From Takashimella koratensis (taxonomy: Eukaryota > Basidiomycota > Tremellomycetes > Trichosporonales > Tetragoniomycetaceae): a DNA stretch of 64,000 nt. Where the stretch lies: positions 937,771 to 1,001,770 of the forward strand of contig BCKT01000011.1 of the NCBI GenBank assembly GCA_003116875.1. The letters are read 5' to 3'. The notes under the pieces are model-generated. The model was not told the origin of the DNA. It saw only the letters and a list, made by a program, of their open reading frames with translations, and did no database searches. Positions 35,101 through 47,200 of the stretch are shown here, in pieces (the first letter of the stretch is position 1; each line of letters starts with the position of its first letter). A program made the position numbers and the translations under genes.

Positions 35101-36148
35101 ACTTGCGGAGCATGTTTCGATAAGGGTTCACAAAAGCGGAAACTGGATCAGTACCTGGTTGTTCTTCAAGTGAGCTCTCGCGCATGTTTTGACGCTGATG
35201 GCAGCTATACGCACTGTGCAAGAGCGATATACCTATGGACGTCGAGTTTATGCTCGACGATACTCTTGATGTGAGTTGGTCAGTAGGAAAGGGCTGACAA
35301 ATTAGGCGCTACGACCATCGGTACCCCGGTTGAAGACGTTCACAGAGGCTGCAGCGGCAGTGGACGAGATCATGTCGTCCCAGGGACAGGTGGAAGAAGA
35401 TGTCGAGGATGAGGAGAGCGGGGACGAGGCGCAGCGCGGCGAAGCTGTGGAAGAGGAAGAGGAGGTGAGCTTTGCGTTGCGTCGAGGCTAATCCACTAGG
35501 CTGCAATCCCTTCATCCGCGGTTATCGAATCCAACGGGCATGACGAATCCAACGACGAAGAGGACGAGGAAGAACAACAAGTCGTACTAATCCGTGAACA
35601 ATCCGAGAAACCCGACGAACAAGATGAAGAAGCTCGAGGTGAATTTGATCGTGAATTCGCTCGAATGCTAGCGGATACGACGGTAGAGAGGAAGACGGCA
35701 GCACCGATCTTTGATTCAGCGGTTCCGATGATCAGGAAAAAAGCTGGGGAGCAGAAGGAGGAGGTTGCGCAAGATGGGAAGATGCAGTTTATGCTCTTGT
35801 CCAAGAAAGGAAACAAGCAGCAGGTGAGTCATACGATGAGGAGATACTAGTGGGGAGAAAGATGGGCTGATAATTGTTGGGGATAGGTGCGATCGGTGGA
35901 TATCCCCGTCGACTCGACGATCGCAAATAATCTTCGATCAAACCAGCTGGCGAGCAAAGCGGAGCAAGAACAGCTCAAGCGACTCGTGTTGCAAAACGAA
36001 CAGCGGCAGGGACAGTCCGAGCTTCACGGTGAGTAAGGGTGTCAAGGAATGGGGAAGAACAAGTGTCATCATGCCCTGACTGACTCTTGTAGATGTCGAG
36101 CAGGCGATGCGCGCTCGCGGAATCAGAGTTCGGCTCGTGCCTTCATGA
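32148..36148 (+). CDS. UPF2: Nonsense-mediated decay factor UPF2 (Nmd2)
   Basis: Eighteen exons splice in one consistent phase to 1092 aa, close to yeast Nmd2. Exon ends include 32235, 32519, 32827, 33083, 33845, 33989, 34091, 34309, 34425, 34609, 34807, 34975, 35169, 35270, 35464, 35823 and 36028. Three MIF4G-type helical domains are visible. The first holds SSLKKHTTLINRLKSSL. The second holds NVRFFGELAKFKVAKPYTIL, VLKVFLDEFKFNVENIANLL and ETCGRFLLRYEGTAE. The third holds ERVVREIIEMTPMQAFIQHL, SIRYLGELYMYRVVNAGVVF and RLACTLLDTCGACFDKGSQK. A highly acidic region follows (residues ~890-960), then the UPF1-binding tail with FDREFARMLADTT. UPF2 bridges UPF1 and UPF3 on premature-stop mRNAs, downstream of eRF3, also encoded here. 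The 18 exons make it the most intron-rich gene of the window. Confidence 0.95.
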
Positions 36149-36545
36149 TTCTAGGTCGCTCTGGCGTCTCGTCGCCTCTCCTCCTCGCGGATATCGAGGA
36201 AGTGTACATTCGCTCATGCCTTGTGTCACCTTTTCGCACTCAGTCGACATATAGGGTCTAGTAACCCTGTTGCCCTGCTGTTGCCTTTCCGAGCACTGTC
36301 ATTGACCGCTCTGGGACGTCCTTGCTCTTCGGGCGGAGACACGAGTCGTCGATGTACTTATCGCTTTTGAAAGCCATATTCACTGCGACATGTATTTGGA
36401 CGTGAACATAAGATTTGCATACAATGGCTAGGATATACGAAACTTCACTGACGCGCAGCGCCGTGAGTAGTAGCACTATGAGACTCGATCTGGGGCATAC
36501 TCAGCAAAAGCGTAGAAACCTATCAGTTCGATGCTTGGGGGTCGA
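36149..36545. other. Convergent 3' region
   Basis: This 3' UTR space lies between UPF2 and the secreted His-rich gene. No gene is seen. Confidence 0.6.
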
Positions 36546-39266
36546 TCACGCGAGCTGAGCGAACGCTGTCTCGTCGCTGCCGACGGGGTTGACCGCGTTG
36601 CTCGTGGTCACCGACGGGTTAGACGGGGTAAAGATGAGCGTGATATTGGTTGCTGAGAGTGGGCTGGAGGCGGTGGAGGTCGACGGGCCGGAAGTGTTGA
36701 GTGCCGGCGGGTTTGAAGAGGGCACCGAGCTTGCGCCGGAAGACGCGGAGGAGGCGGTACCAGAAGCACCTGCAGGTGCAGCGGGTGCAGCAGGCGCGGA
36801 CGGAGCAGAAGACGCAGCGCCCGAGGCTGGGGCGGCGGGTGCGCTGCCGGAAGGCGCAGAGGCAGGGACACTAGCCACAGCGGTGATCACGGGCAACTCG
36901 GCTTGGTTGAGGAACGGATCAACGGATGCGGATGCGGAACCCGACGCCGAGGGGAAGCTGGATGCGCTCGCCCCGATAGACGCGGAGAGGCTCATGCTGC
37001 CGGAAGGAGAGGAGGCAGCCGAGGTGGAGACCGAGACAGCAGAGGCAGAGGTGATGGCTGACGAAGACGAAGGAGAGCTCGAGATCGAGTAGGTGTACGA
37101 GGTGTACGACATGGAAGCGAAGGGGACGGTCGAAGCGGAGACTGTGGGGCCGGACGCACTGGCGCTAGCACTCATGCTCATGCTCATGCTCGAGGCGGGC
37201 ATGGAGGTAGAGGTCATGGTCGTGGCACCGGTGATGGTGCTGTCGGAGGTACTAGCAGTAGCATCCGCACTGATGGTGCTGTCGGTGTTGTCGGTGCTGT
37301 TCCCGTCGCTGTCACCGTCAACTGTGTCGGTCGTCGCCTGGAGGAGCTGCTGAGCTACCGTCGACGGGCTCCAGTCAGGCTGAACCACCCCGCTCGCCGG
37401 GTCGTACAGGAACAACTGAGACGCATGGTCCGTCGTCCCGTTCATACACGGCATGACACTGATCGGTTCCGCCGAAGTCGGGTTGGGATCAAAAGTCGCG
37501 CAGTAAGGTTCCACGGCGGCTGAGCTAGCCACGAAGACGGGAAGCTTGAGTCGGACTTCGATAGGGCCGCCCGAAGAAGAGGAAGTCGAGTTGGACCCCG
37601 GGGAAGGGGAGGTGGAGTTGAGTGAGGCACTAGGGTTCACAGGGACAAGGTAGACTTGAGTCTTGATGTTGTTACTTGCGTTCAAGACAAAAGTGGAGTT
37701 GGAAGGGTCGGTCGTGTTGGTTGTCGATAAGACGAGGGAGGCGATCTTGGACGCGGTCGAGTTGAGCGTCGAGGTCTGGAAGCAAAGGTCAGCCAATGTG
37801 TCATGTGTGCATGGTGCTGTGGAAGAAGATGGATGTGTCTGGAGGGATGGGATAGAAAACTCACAGCGACGTCAATGTAACCTGGCGCTCCGCCCATCTG
37901 GGCAGCGGTCGCTGCGTCTCGTCGACTGTGGACGACGGTGACCCCACCGTGCTTGTGGTCCTTGTGATCATGCGAGTGCCTTGCCTCGAGCGCGTCGAGC
38001 GCAGCGAGCGCCGCGTGAACGTCTCGGGTGTCGCGATCAACAACCACCGTCCCGTCGTGGTCGTGATGGTGGTGATGGTGAGGCGAGCGCGTGGTGACCA
38101 CCGTCGTATGGTGGTGCTTGTCAATGACGATCGTGGATCCATGGTGGCCCGTAACGATGACGTCCGGGTGGTGAGAGCGCTTGAAGGATTGCGAGGCGGA
38201 TCGAGGGTGAGATTGATGTCGACCCACCCCGAGCTGAGGTGGTCAGCACGATTACACAGAGGTGGGGGACAGAGGGTCAAGGGGTTAGAGGTTAGAGAGG
38301 GATATGGGGAAAGTGAACACTGAACACTTACGTGCCGGCGGTCCTTGAGGACAGTCACACCATCATGGTGGTGGTGGTGGCGCCTATCTCCATCAACAAC
38401 CACCACGTCCCCCGAATGCCGACGGTGGTGGTGTCCGTCATCGTGGTGCTCGTGCTCCTTGTGGTCTCGCTTGCGTTTATCGACGTTGAGGAGCTGGCCG
38501 ACCGGGTGGGTGTGGGGCGAGTTGTCGAGGTCGACGTTCACAACCTGAAGAAGGTGTTAGCTGGGCTTTGTCTGGTAAATGGGTAGGCAAGCGAGAGATG
38601 ATGTATCGATACGGGAATGAAGAAGCTCAGAAGTGGCTCAGAAGACTGGACATCTGTGCCACACCTGTACTTACAGGCTCGTCGTAGCGCCACGGACCGC
38701 GTCGACCAAGTAAACCCTTCCAAAGGCGTCGACCGTGGTAGATCCCGTTGTCGCTGTTGTTGTTGTTGTTATCGGTGGTGGTGTTACCATCGCCGCCAGC
38801 AGAGTTATCAGTGTTTCCACCGTTGTCAGTGTTGCCAGCGGGGGCCGGGGTGTTGTTGTCGTTTCCACCGCTGTTGCCGTTGTCACCGTTGTTGACATTG
38901 GGGTCAGGGTTGGGGTTACCAGAGTCATCGCCAGGACCTGCACTCGGCGTCGGGGCGGTAGCCTCTTTGTTCGGGTTGTTCATGTTGTGCCCATTGGCAA
39001 GAGCCTGAAAAACACAATCAGCACGTTTCATCAAGGCTAAACAACTGGACTCTTCTGCCACCGCCCTCCGTCTGCCACCGCCACCTCGACTGGGAGGGAG
39101 CTCAGGTGCCACTTACCCCGCCATTGATGGTCGCGTTGACCTGAGCAAGCGAGTGTGAAGTCGACGGATGGATAGGAGCCGAGTCAGCAGGGAGCGCAGT
39201 GACGCCCGAGACGGAGAGAGCGGCGGCTCCGACGAGAACAAGAGAGGCTGAGCGGAATCCAACCAT
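36546..39266 (-). CDS. Secreted Asn-, His- and Ser-rich protein, function unknown
   Basis: Five minus-strand exons (39266-39117, 39004-38675, 38544-38332, 38233-37865, 37775-36546), all with lengths divisible by three, encode 763 aa. MVGFRSASLVLVGAAALSVS is a signal peptide, with likely cleavage after GVTALP. Exon 2 is Asn/Asp/Gly-rich (PDPNVNNGDNGNSGG). Exons 3-4 are His/Asp-rich with HKEHEHHDDGHHHRRHSGDV, RRHHHHHDGVTVLKDRRH and SPHHHHHHDHDGTVVVDRD, and share a repeated H-cluster followed by a (D/G)xVxVxxDRR pattern. Exon 5 is a folded-looking part with N-glycosylation sequons and two cysteines (EPYCATFDP, VMPCMNGTT), then 220 residues of Ser/Ala/Thr-rich low complexity with no GPI signal. 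I know no matching family. Metal binding at the cell surface is inferred from the His clusters. The in-phase exons would allow exon skipping. Confidence 0.75.
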
Positions 39267-40824
39267 TGTGAATGAGTGGGTCGTAGCGTGTCGGGAGACG
39301 AGGAGGAGAGAGGGAGAGAGAGAGAGAGAGAGAGAGAGTGGGAGGTGGAGCAAGTGGGTTTGCTCGGTGATACGTAGGGTCTAGGGATCAGGTCCTGCCT
39401 GATTCCAACGAGGTAAGAGAAGGAGAGGAGGGTATGGGTAGAGGGGTAGATAGGGATCTGCCAGTGGAGGAGCCTTGCACAGCAAGGGTGGAATTCGCCT
39501 GGAATTGCCTTGGTACTTGGGGAGAATGGGGTCGGGGTAGAAGAATTAACTGGCAGAGGTTGTGAGTGGGTTGAAGAGTTGAGAGAGAGAGAGAGGAGGT
39601 GAGGGGGGTGAGGAGGATAAGTAAGAGCCTTGGTTTGGAGCGCGGTGAGTATATATCATCCAGACACTACACTGAAAGAAGGGGTTTGAATCGGTTTGAA
39701 GGGTGCCAAGCGAACGAGGGGCTGTTCGAGACGAGTCAGGTAGGGCAGAGACCAGGAACGTGGGACCTGGACCTGGGCGCGGAAGTGGGAGTTGGGAAGG
39801 GAGCGTGAGAGGTGGTGCATGCCGAGTGTGTAGGTGGGTGGAGAGTAGGAAGAAGAGGTCGAGGTCTGGGACAACTTGCCACGTAGTGACGCGCCCACCT
39901 CGGCTCAAGACCTGGTTGAGACAACCGTAGATGTACAGAGACGAGTATTGTCATGCGAGGAGAGGGTTTGTCTCGAGTCTGGACGACGACGTTGGGGGTA
40001 ACAAGATGAGTGAGTCGATATCTCCTTGGTAACTGGCTGAGCCGGACCAGCCCCTCGATTATGACCATGCGTTCGCCTGTCGACGTTAATGATGAGTGCT
40101 ACGGACGTGGATTCTTAGACATCGAGTAGGACCAGGGCGGGACCAGGGTGGGCTGAGACATGGGTATAAGAGTCTACGGGGGATGACGGGGGATTTGGTC
40201 TGGCCTGAGAATACATATCCTTGACGCTCGAGACTTGACTCTCGGGGCACGATCGGGTAAGGCCTCGGTTTGTTCAGCTGTAACGGACCCAAGTGAGGTG
40301 AGGGGGAAAGGGTGGGGTGGGAGGCCCATACTCCAAGCCTTGACCATTGTCCTTCTCACCTCGATGCAACTCTGTTTTTCGGCCACAGCGCCGGACAGAG
40401 TACGAGAGTGAAAGAGCCTTGAACACACGATGGTGGTGGAGGGTTACAAGCATACAAGCATACCTCCCCTCTCTCTGCCGGTAGTCACCGAGGCCCAGGG
40501 GCCCAGAACTGTGGCTGAGGCATGGGGATGGACGGATGACTAAATCCCACCAAAAGTGTTCAGGCACGGAAAATCACAACAAGCACCTGTTCATCCGCCA
40601 TTCCTCTGTTCCCCCTCTCCTTGCCCCCCTACCCGCCTGCCCTGCTCCCGACCCACCACCACCACCTCCTATTCAACCTTGTCTCACCGCTCTCCACCTC
40701 GTCATTACCCATCCCATCCCATCCCCTCGTGTGAGCCGGTTCTACTCCCACCTTTACATTCACTTCTACCTCTACCCGCTCTCGTTCTCGGCACTCACTC
40801 GTTGCCGCATCGACAGCCACGCGG
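39267..40824. other. Intergenic region upstream of two divergent orphan genes
   Basis: About 1.55 kb between the start of the secreted protein and the start of the small orphan on the plus strand. It holds a GA microsatellite (39313-39338), a second GA run near 39580 and CT-rich DNA before 40825. No gene is supported. Confidence 0.5.
39313..39338 (+). repeat. GA dinucleotide microsatellite
   Basis: About 13 GA units stand just upstream of the secreted-protein start, probably within its promoter or leader. Confidence 0.85.
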
Positions 40825-41949
40825 ATGGGCCAAGAGCAAGGCAAGTCCTCGGATCCTGTTTTAGCGCCCCAATGATCGACGCGATAAGCTTACCTCCGAC
40901 GCTTGTTTGCCTGCTGCTTCATTCTTCTTTTTGTCCCTTCTTCTCGCGCTTCACTGGATGGGCCTGATTTGTGGAATTCCTTGACATCGCCATGGAATGT
41001 CAATTGGGTTGTCTTCTAACCCTCGCCATGCGTTCTCCTTTCGTGTCCATGGGATCTCTTTGTTATCTCTCCCACAGGCTCGACAACGGTGCCGAGCTCG
41101 TGCGAGGGCGGACCGGGCCCGTCGACACTTAGTTATGGTCGACGATGGAGTCGAAGCGAACCCGAGAGCATGTATGATAAAGCTCAAGCCGGAAACCATT
41201 TCCCTCACTCAGACAGCTACGCCCACACAGACCTTGAGAGCACCCCGGGAGCACTCTCTGTGGCCGCAGCCGAGTCTTCGCCCGAGCCGTGGGAGAAATT
41301 CGACCTCGACCTCGAACACCCAAGCGGGTATTCCATCATCCTCGGTCCGTCAATGACCAGTGACGATGAAGACCACGACAATGGTACTCAGTCGCACGTA
41401 AAAGATACAGGGCTCGATGAGAAGGGGACAGGAAGAGGAGGAACGCGACCAGCTTTACTTGCGCCCGCTCCAATACATGCCCCAGCCCAGGTGTCGAAAC
41501 ATCTTCATCGCTTGACCTCTCCACAAATGGTCGTGTTCACCTCGCCGTGAGTCGCAGGATCCCGAACCTCCCACCCCTTCTCCACGGCCTCCCTCTCACC
41601 TCTACCCAAGAACAATACTCCATGAACAAGTTCCGCTGACAACGAGTAGTGAGAAAACAGATCCAATGTCTTCACTTGCCCCATCACCATTCCGCCACCC
41701 TCTGCCCATGTCTACCAACTTTGATCCACTGCCCGAACCGAGGTTGTGGTTCTGGCGCGTCGGTGCGCCCTGTCCCCGTGACCGTGACCAGAGTTTCTGG
41801 AACTACATAGGTACGTTGTCCCATCCGTGAAGCGAGAGGAAGCTAACTCGAGAATAGCCGAGCTGTGCGTAGGCGCGGTACTGTGTCAATGTTGTCCCTG
41901 TTTTCGACATGAGCCGCAATCGTCAGTCTCAGGTAAACAGCAGCAATAG
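40825..41949 (+). CDS. Orphan 245-aa protein, probable lipid-anchored membrane protein
   Basis: Exons 40825-40840, 41078-41546, 41650-41810 and 41858-41949 give 245 aa in a continuous phase. The first exon encodes only MGQEQ plus one base, so the protein begins MGQEQGSTTVPSSCEGG. Glycine at position 2 makes N-myristoylation possible. The middle is acidic and Ser-rich (EPWEKFDLDLEHPSGYSII, GPSMTSDDEDHDN). The C-terminus has PLPEPRLWFWRVGAPCPRDR, SFWNYIAELCVGAVLCQCC and PCFRHEPQSS, with a Cys cluster suited to palmitoylation. Intron 1 (237 nt) would use a GC donor (GCAAGT) instead of GT and is longer than the norm here. I recognise no family. The last three exons are better supported than the first. 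Confidence 0.6.
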
Positions 41950-42217
41950 TAGTAATGTCCACTTCACGATCACCACCTATATATCAAAGCAACTGTTGTA
42001 GCCGGATGAAAGCTTTGCATTAAAATCCAAGCTTGGAACCAGACATGGTTTGGTCGATTTTTAGTGGTTTTCTCCCTAATGATGGCCCAATCTTTTCTCG
42101 CGTTTTGGATTTAGTCTGCACCCGTCCTAGGCTCCTAATCGCCAAGGTCCCACTCGCTCTCTCCCCTCCACGCTACACACCACCACCTCCCTGTCTATGA
42201 ATACGGATCCGAGCCAC

Positions 42218-43762
42218 TTAGTGGCCGGACTTTGGGGGGTTGTAGAAGAGCTTGCGGTTCTTGATGACGCTCCACTTGAATCGCTTGAGGTAGAGGGAGA
42301 GGGCGGTGAGAGTGGACAAGATGATGACAGCCTGCAAGCCCATCTTCTTTCGCTCGTCGTGCTCGGGCTCAGCGGCCCAGTTCAAGAAGGTGACAACGTC
42401 CTTGGCCATCTGCGAGGTGGTAGCTGGGGTCTCTGCAGTAGGGTTAGCAATGTTCTGAATCGATGGGTCTTGTCAAAGTGCACTCACTGTCGTCGTACTC
42501 GACGAGACCGTCGAAGAGGACACGGGCCATGGCGATACCACCACCGGGGAAGTACGGGTTGTAGTTCATGCCCTCGGCGACGTGGACACCAGGGGGAGGG
42601 TCAACGTAACCGGTGAGGAGAGAGTAGATATAGTCCTGAAAAGGTTAGTACTAGAACAAAGCGAGTCGGAGGCTACTCACAGCAGCACCGTGACGGGCCT
42701 TGACGATGAGCGAAAGGTCAGGGGGAAGACCACTGCAATTGTCAGCAAGTCGACCAGTAAACCGACGATCTCAACTCACCCGCCGTTACCGGCACGAGCG
42801 GCCTCCTCGTTGGGGTACGGGGCGGGCATGTAGTCGGCGAGCTTTCCTCTGCAACGTTGTCAGTCTCCATTGTGCGACTTCGTTACGCCACACTCACGGT
42901 CGCTGGAACATCTCTCCCTCGTCGTTGGGGCCGTCGGTGTACTCGACCTCCTCAGCCATGGCCTTGACCTCGTCGACGGTGTGCGAGACACCGACGAGGT
43001 TGCGCCAGGCGATACGGTCGAGCGAGTGGCACGCGGAGCAGACTTCACGGTAGACTGGATACTGGTAAGAAACCCATTGCCAACAGATTTAATGATTGAC
43101 CCACCCTGGTAACCACGACGAATGGACGAGTGGTTGAAGGTCTCAAAGAAGCCACGGTGCTCCCACGGGTACTCGGCAGGGTGGAGACCGACCTCGGCGG
43201 CGGTGTTGGCCGACGCCTCGGGGAGGAAAGGGATACCGTAGAGGTGGGTGTACCAAGCGGCAGTACCGACCGAGACGGCGGTGGCACCGGCAAGCGCTGT
43301 CCGCGAAGCCCAGAACGGCTGCGATCCGCCCGCGAACGAGGAGTTGAAGCGAGCCTGTTAAGTGAAGTAGTAATAAAGAGGAACGAGAATGTCAGCTTGG
43401 ATCCGTAACATGACTTCTATACGCCTCCGTCCAAGTTCATCTCGCGCGAATCGACAGCGAACATAGTCTGGAAAGGATGGTCCGCGGCATTGTCACTGCC
43501 CAGACATCCTTCCGCTGACGTCCGAGTCACGACCCACGTCAAAGAGTCGAAGAGACTCAGTGACAGGCAATTCGTACGATCATAACTTGAACAACCACGA
43601 CTCCCAGTCCCAACCCGCAACCCCAACTCGAATCCTCCATCGAAATCACGGAAAGACGAAAGACTCAGGACTCAAGACGAGACAAACCTTGCCGAGAGAC
43701 TGGACGGGGGACGCCCGTGCCGAAGCCCGCGAAGCGAAGCGGGGGAGGGCGGAGGAGAGCAT
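42218..43762 (-). CDS. CYT1: Cytochrome c1, heme subunit of respiratory complex III
   Basis: Seven exons (43762-43688, 43354-43105, 43054-42898, 42848-42780, 42732-42681, 42635-42488, 42432-42218) encode 321 aa. The first exon is a mitochondrial presequence ([17 protein letters not shown]). A second hydrophobic sorting segment, [20 protein letters not shown], directs the protein to the intermembrane space. The heme site is [12 protein letters not shown] (CxxCH). The distal region [19 protein letters not shown] carries the axial methionine. A C-terminal anchor ([35 protein letters not shown]) fixes it in the inner membrane. The length matches the family. Intron 1 is 333 nt, several times longer than other introns here, and separates exactly the presequence exon from the rest. 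It is head to head with CFT1. Confidence 0.97.
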
Positions 43763-44284
43763 CAAGGATGAGCGGGTGGTGTGGAGGGGGGAGTGAGGAT
43801 GAGGTGGTGAGATGAAGGGAGATGTCGATCTTGAATGTAAACGTCGTGCTCTGTATGGTGCGTAGCCCTAGCTAGCGGGCAGCTTCGGAGCTGGCCTCGC
43901 ACTCAAATCCCATTCTCCGCGGGATTTGGCACAGTGTGGCACTCCTCCAGAGCCTATGAGCATCGAGCAGTTGATCAGAATCGGGGCGGGAATTTAGGCG
44001 TGGAAGGGAGGGGGGAACTAATAGGCGTGCAATTGTTCTCGAGTGGCAGGCCTATCTATTCCTGCTATCATCCGTCCCCAGACACTCCCTTTCTCTACCG
44101 TGCGTCCCCACAGTTTCATCTCTCGACGTCTCTAGACCACCACACCCACACCCACATCCACCTCATCCGCCTCCCCTCACTCTCGTCCAGCTCATCCCAC
44201 CCCGCTTGGACCCGACAGGACTCGGCTTCGCCCTCCTTCTTCCCCTTCCTCCCCCCTCCCCCCCTCCACCTCCCCCCTCCCACC
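43763..44284. promoter_or_regulatory. Divergent promoter region of CYT1 and CFT1
   Basis: About 520 bp. The CFT1 side is a C/T-rich leader with a CCACCATG-like start context. GCTAGCTAGGG-like palindromic sequence lies near 43866-43878 on the CYT1 side. No TATA box is clear. Confidence 0.45.
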
Positions 44285-47200
44285 ATGCACGCGCTCCACT
44301 CCACCCTCCTGCCCTCCTCCGCCATCCACTTCTCCCTCTACCTCGCCAACTTTACTCCCTCCACCATCTACCCTCTGCCACGACCACACACCACCCTCGA
44401 TTCCCCCGACGTCAAAGTCTCAGGCAACCTCATCGTCGCTGGAGGCCAAGACTTACGCGTGTATGAGATCCGAGAAGAGTCTGTTCTCGTTGCAGACTCC
44501 TTAACGAATGGGACACATGCCCAAGAAGACGGAGATGAAGATGGAGAAGGCGCAGATGTGTTTGGACGGCACAACATGGATAACACTGGGGATAGTTTCT
44601 TCGAGTCTGGTCCATCAGAGGTGAGCTTGATACTTGGTCTGAATGCCGGCACACTACAATAAATCCCCCTAATACTCCTCAGCGAGCTCCGGTGAGATAC
44701 GAGACGAGAAAGAAGCTGCACCTCTTATGCCACCACCAACTACACGGCACGGTGACAGGACTGGCTGGACTCAGAACAATTGAGAGTACAGTGGACGGTC
44801 TAGACAGGCTTCTCGTTTCGTTCAAGGACGCAAAGGTGAGCAACTCCCTTGCGCAACGCTAAAAAATAGCTGGCGTTGTTGGAATGGGCACGAGGAGATA
44901 TTGCCACTGTTTCACTACACACTTACGAGCGATGCTCTCAAATGGTATGTATTCTTCTCTTGTCTGTTTTAACCCTCAGACAAATGGAGACCTCCAAGGT
45001 TATGTTCCTTTGCTCCGCGTGGACCCTCTCTCTCGACTCGCCATTCTTACCCTACCCGAAGACTCGCTCGCCATCCTTCCGTTCCTCCAAGAACAGTCAG
45101 AGCTCGACCCTATGCAAGAGGCTTTCTCTCGGTAAGTCATTACTTCATCGTCGCTCACTACAGCGACGTACCCTACTCTCCCTCTTTCGTTCTCTCCTTG
45201 GCCGACGTTTCAGACGACTTGAAGAACCTGCGCGACGTCTTGTTTATGCCTGGTTTCCATTCGCCAACGCTTGCACTCCTCTACTCGCCCAAATACACTT
45301 GGGCCGGGCGATACAAATCTGTCAAGAATACGTTCCGGTTAGAGATCCGCACCATCGATATCTCAGGAAGCGGGACGTACCCTCTGCTCACTTCGGTCGC
45401 CAACCTCCCCAGCGATAGTCTCTATCTCGTCTCATGTCCAACCGAGATCGGAGGTCTCGTCGTCGTCACTAGCTCGGGTATCGTACACGTCGATCAAACA
45501 GGTCGCATTGTCGCTGCTGGAGTCAATGGGTGGTGGGATTATGCGACCAAGCTCTCCGCAGACCGGTCATCAGAGGAGCGCGAGTTGACACTGGATGGAT
45601 CGAAATGCGTGTTCGTGACGGAACACGACATGCTGTTGGTGCTTCAAAATGGCGACGCGCACCAGGTCCGGTTCGAGATGGATGGGAGGGTTGTAGGCGC
45701 GATCAAAGTAGACGAGCAGTGCAGTAGGGTGCCAGCGCCGTCGAGCTGTGTTATCGCGGGTTCGGAAGCGCTATTCGTAGGGAGTGTAGAAGGCGATTCG
45801 CTCTTGGCAAAGATCACGGCAGAGCGACAACGGTTACTCAATTCGAACGGCGTCGAAGACGAAAAGCCCAAGCCAGAACCAGAGATGGAGGTTGATTGGG
45901 ATGAAGGTAGGTTTCGTGGAGATACTGTGCTGATGAGCAGACTTGTATGGCGAGTCGACCGCACCGACAACAAACGGGGTGAAGAATGGCATTGTACACG
46001 AGTTGTTAGGCCCTGCCAAGATTGTTTTGGCAGAACACGACGTTTTGACTGGAATTGGGAGAATATCAGATTTGGAGTTTGGTATCGCCGTGACTGATCA
46101 AGGCGTGAGTTAGAATCTCGGAGCAACGTTAACCTTTAGATCCGAACATATCCACAGTTGCTCGCTGTCGGAGGCGGTAGCCAAGGATCAACCTTCAATG
46201 TGTTTAGGGTGAGTCTAGCGTTGACACCGTTGCTAATGATCAGCGAGGTATCCCGATCACCAAGCGACGACGGTTCGAGCAGCTCACTACAACGGAGGCT
46301 GTATGGTTCCTCCCCGTCCAACGACCTGCTGCGCACAAGTTCAAAGACATCCCAGAATCTGAACGCACCACTGTCATGTTCAGCTCGGAGGCCGGTTCCA
46401 CTAGGGTGAGCAAGGGTATTGAGGCATAGCTAATGTTCAGATCTTTGGGTTGTCAAGTAAAGCCAACCAGGACCTTCTTGGGCGGATAATACCTGAACCG
46501 ACAGTCAGCGCAGGTGTTTTCTTCCAGCGAACGTCCATCGTCTTTGTTACCCCATCCCAAGTCGTCCTGTTGGACTCTGGTAGGTGGTTTCCTTGGGGCA
46601 GTGCTAACGGCAGACGCCAAACTCCAACACGTTGTATGCCCACCAACGAATGAACCACCCATCGTCAGCGCGAGCATCGCCGACCCGTACTTGGTCATTC
46701 GCCGTGCAGATGGAAGTGTGACCTTGTTCATTGGAGACTCTGTGGCCCGCACCATTGCCAGAGCCAGCATTGTAGATGTGAGTGATCATGGATTTTCCGA
46801 GCTGACATGCAGGACCAACCTTTATGTCAAGTGGCCGAAGTCTTCACCGACGTCACTGGTATCTATCGCACATTCGAAGCCACTCAAGCCGGTATCGACG
46901 AACGACCTGCAGCATTACATCGATCATCAACTTTCCGCGGTGCTCAGCAAAAGGCTCGCATGCAATTGACCGACCAACAGATCAAACGCCTGCAAGATGA
47001 GAAGCCGGCCATTGCAATTGATGCGCCGAGCATGGAGTCGGCGATGAATGCTGCAAGAGGAACTCAGTGGTTGGCCCTGCTGACCGTCACTGGCGAGCTA
47101 CAGGTGAGTTGACTCTGGTTTCAAAGCTGATATACAGCTTCGTTCTCTCCCCGATCTCAAGCTGGTGCTTCAAACCACAGGAGTGGCCACTTCCAATCCG

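Noticed and set aside
36589..37353. Acidic, alanine-rich plus-strand frames opposite the secreted protein gene
   Set aside because: They are antisense images of Ser/Ala repeats and carry no splice or domain signal.
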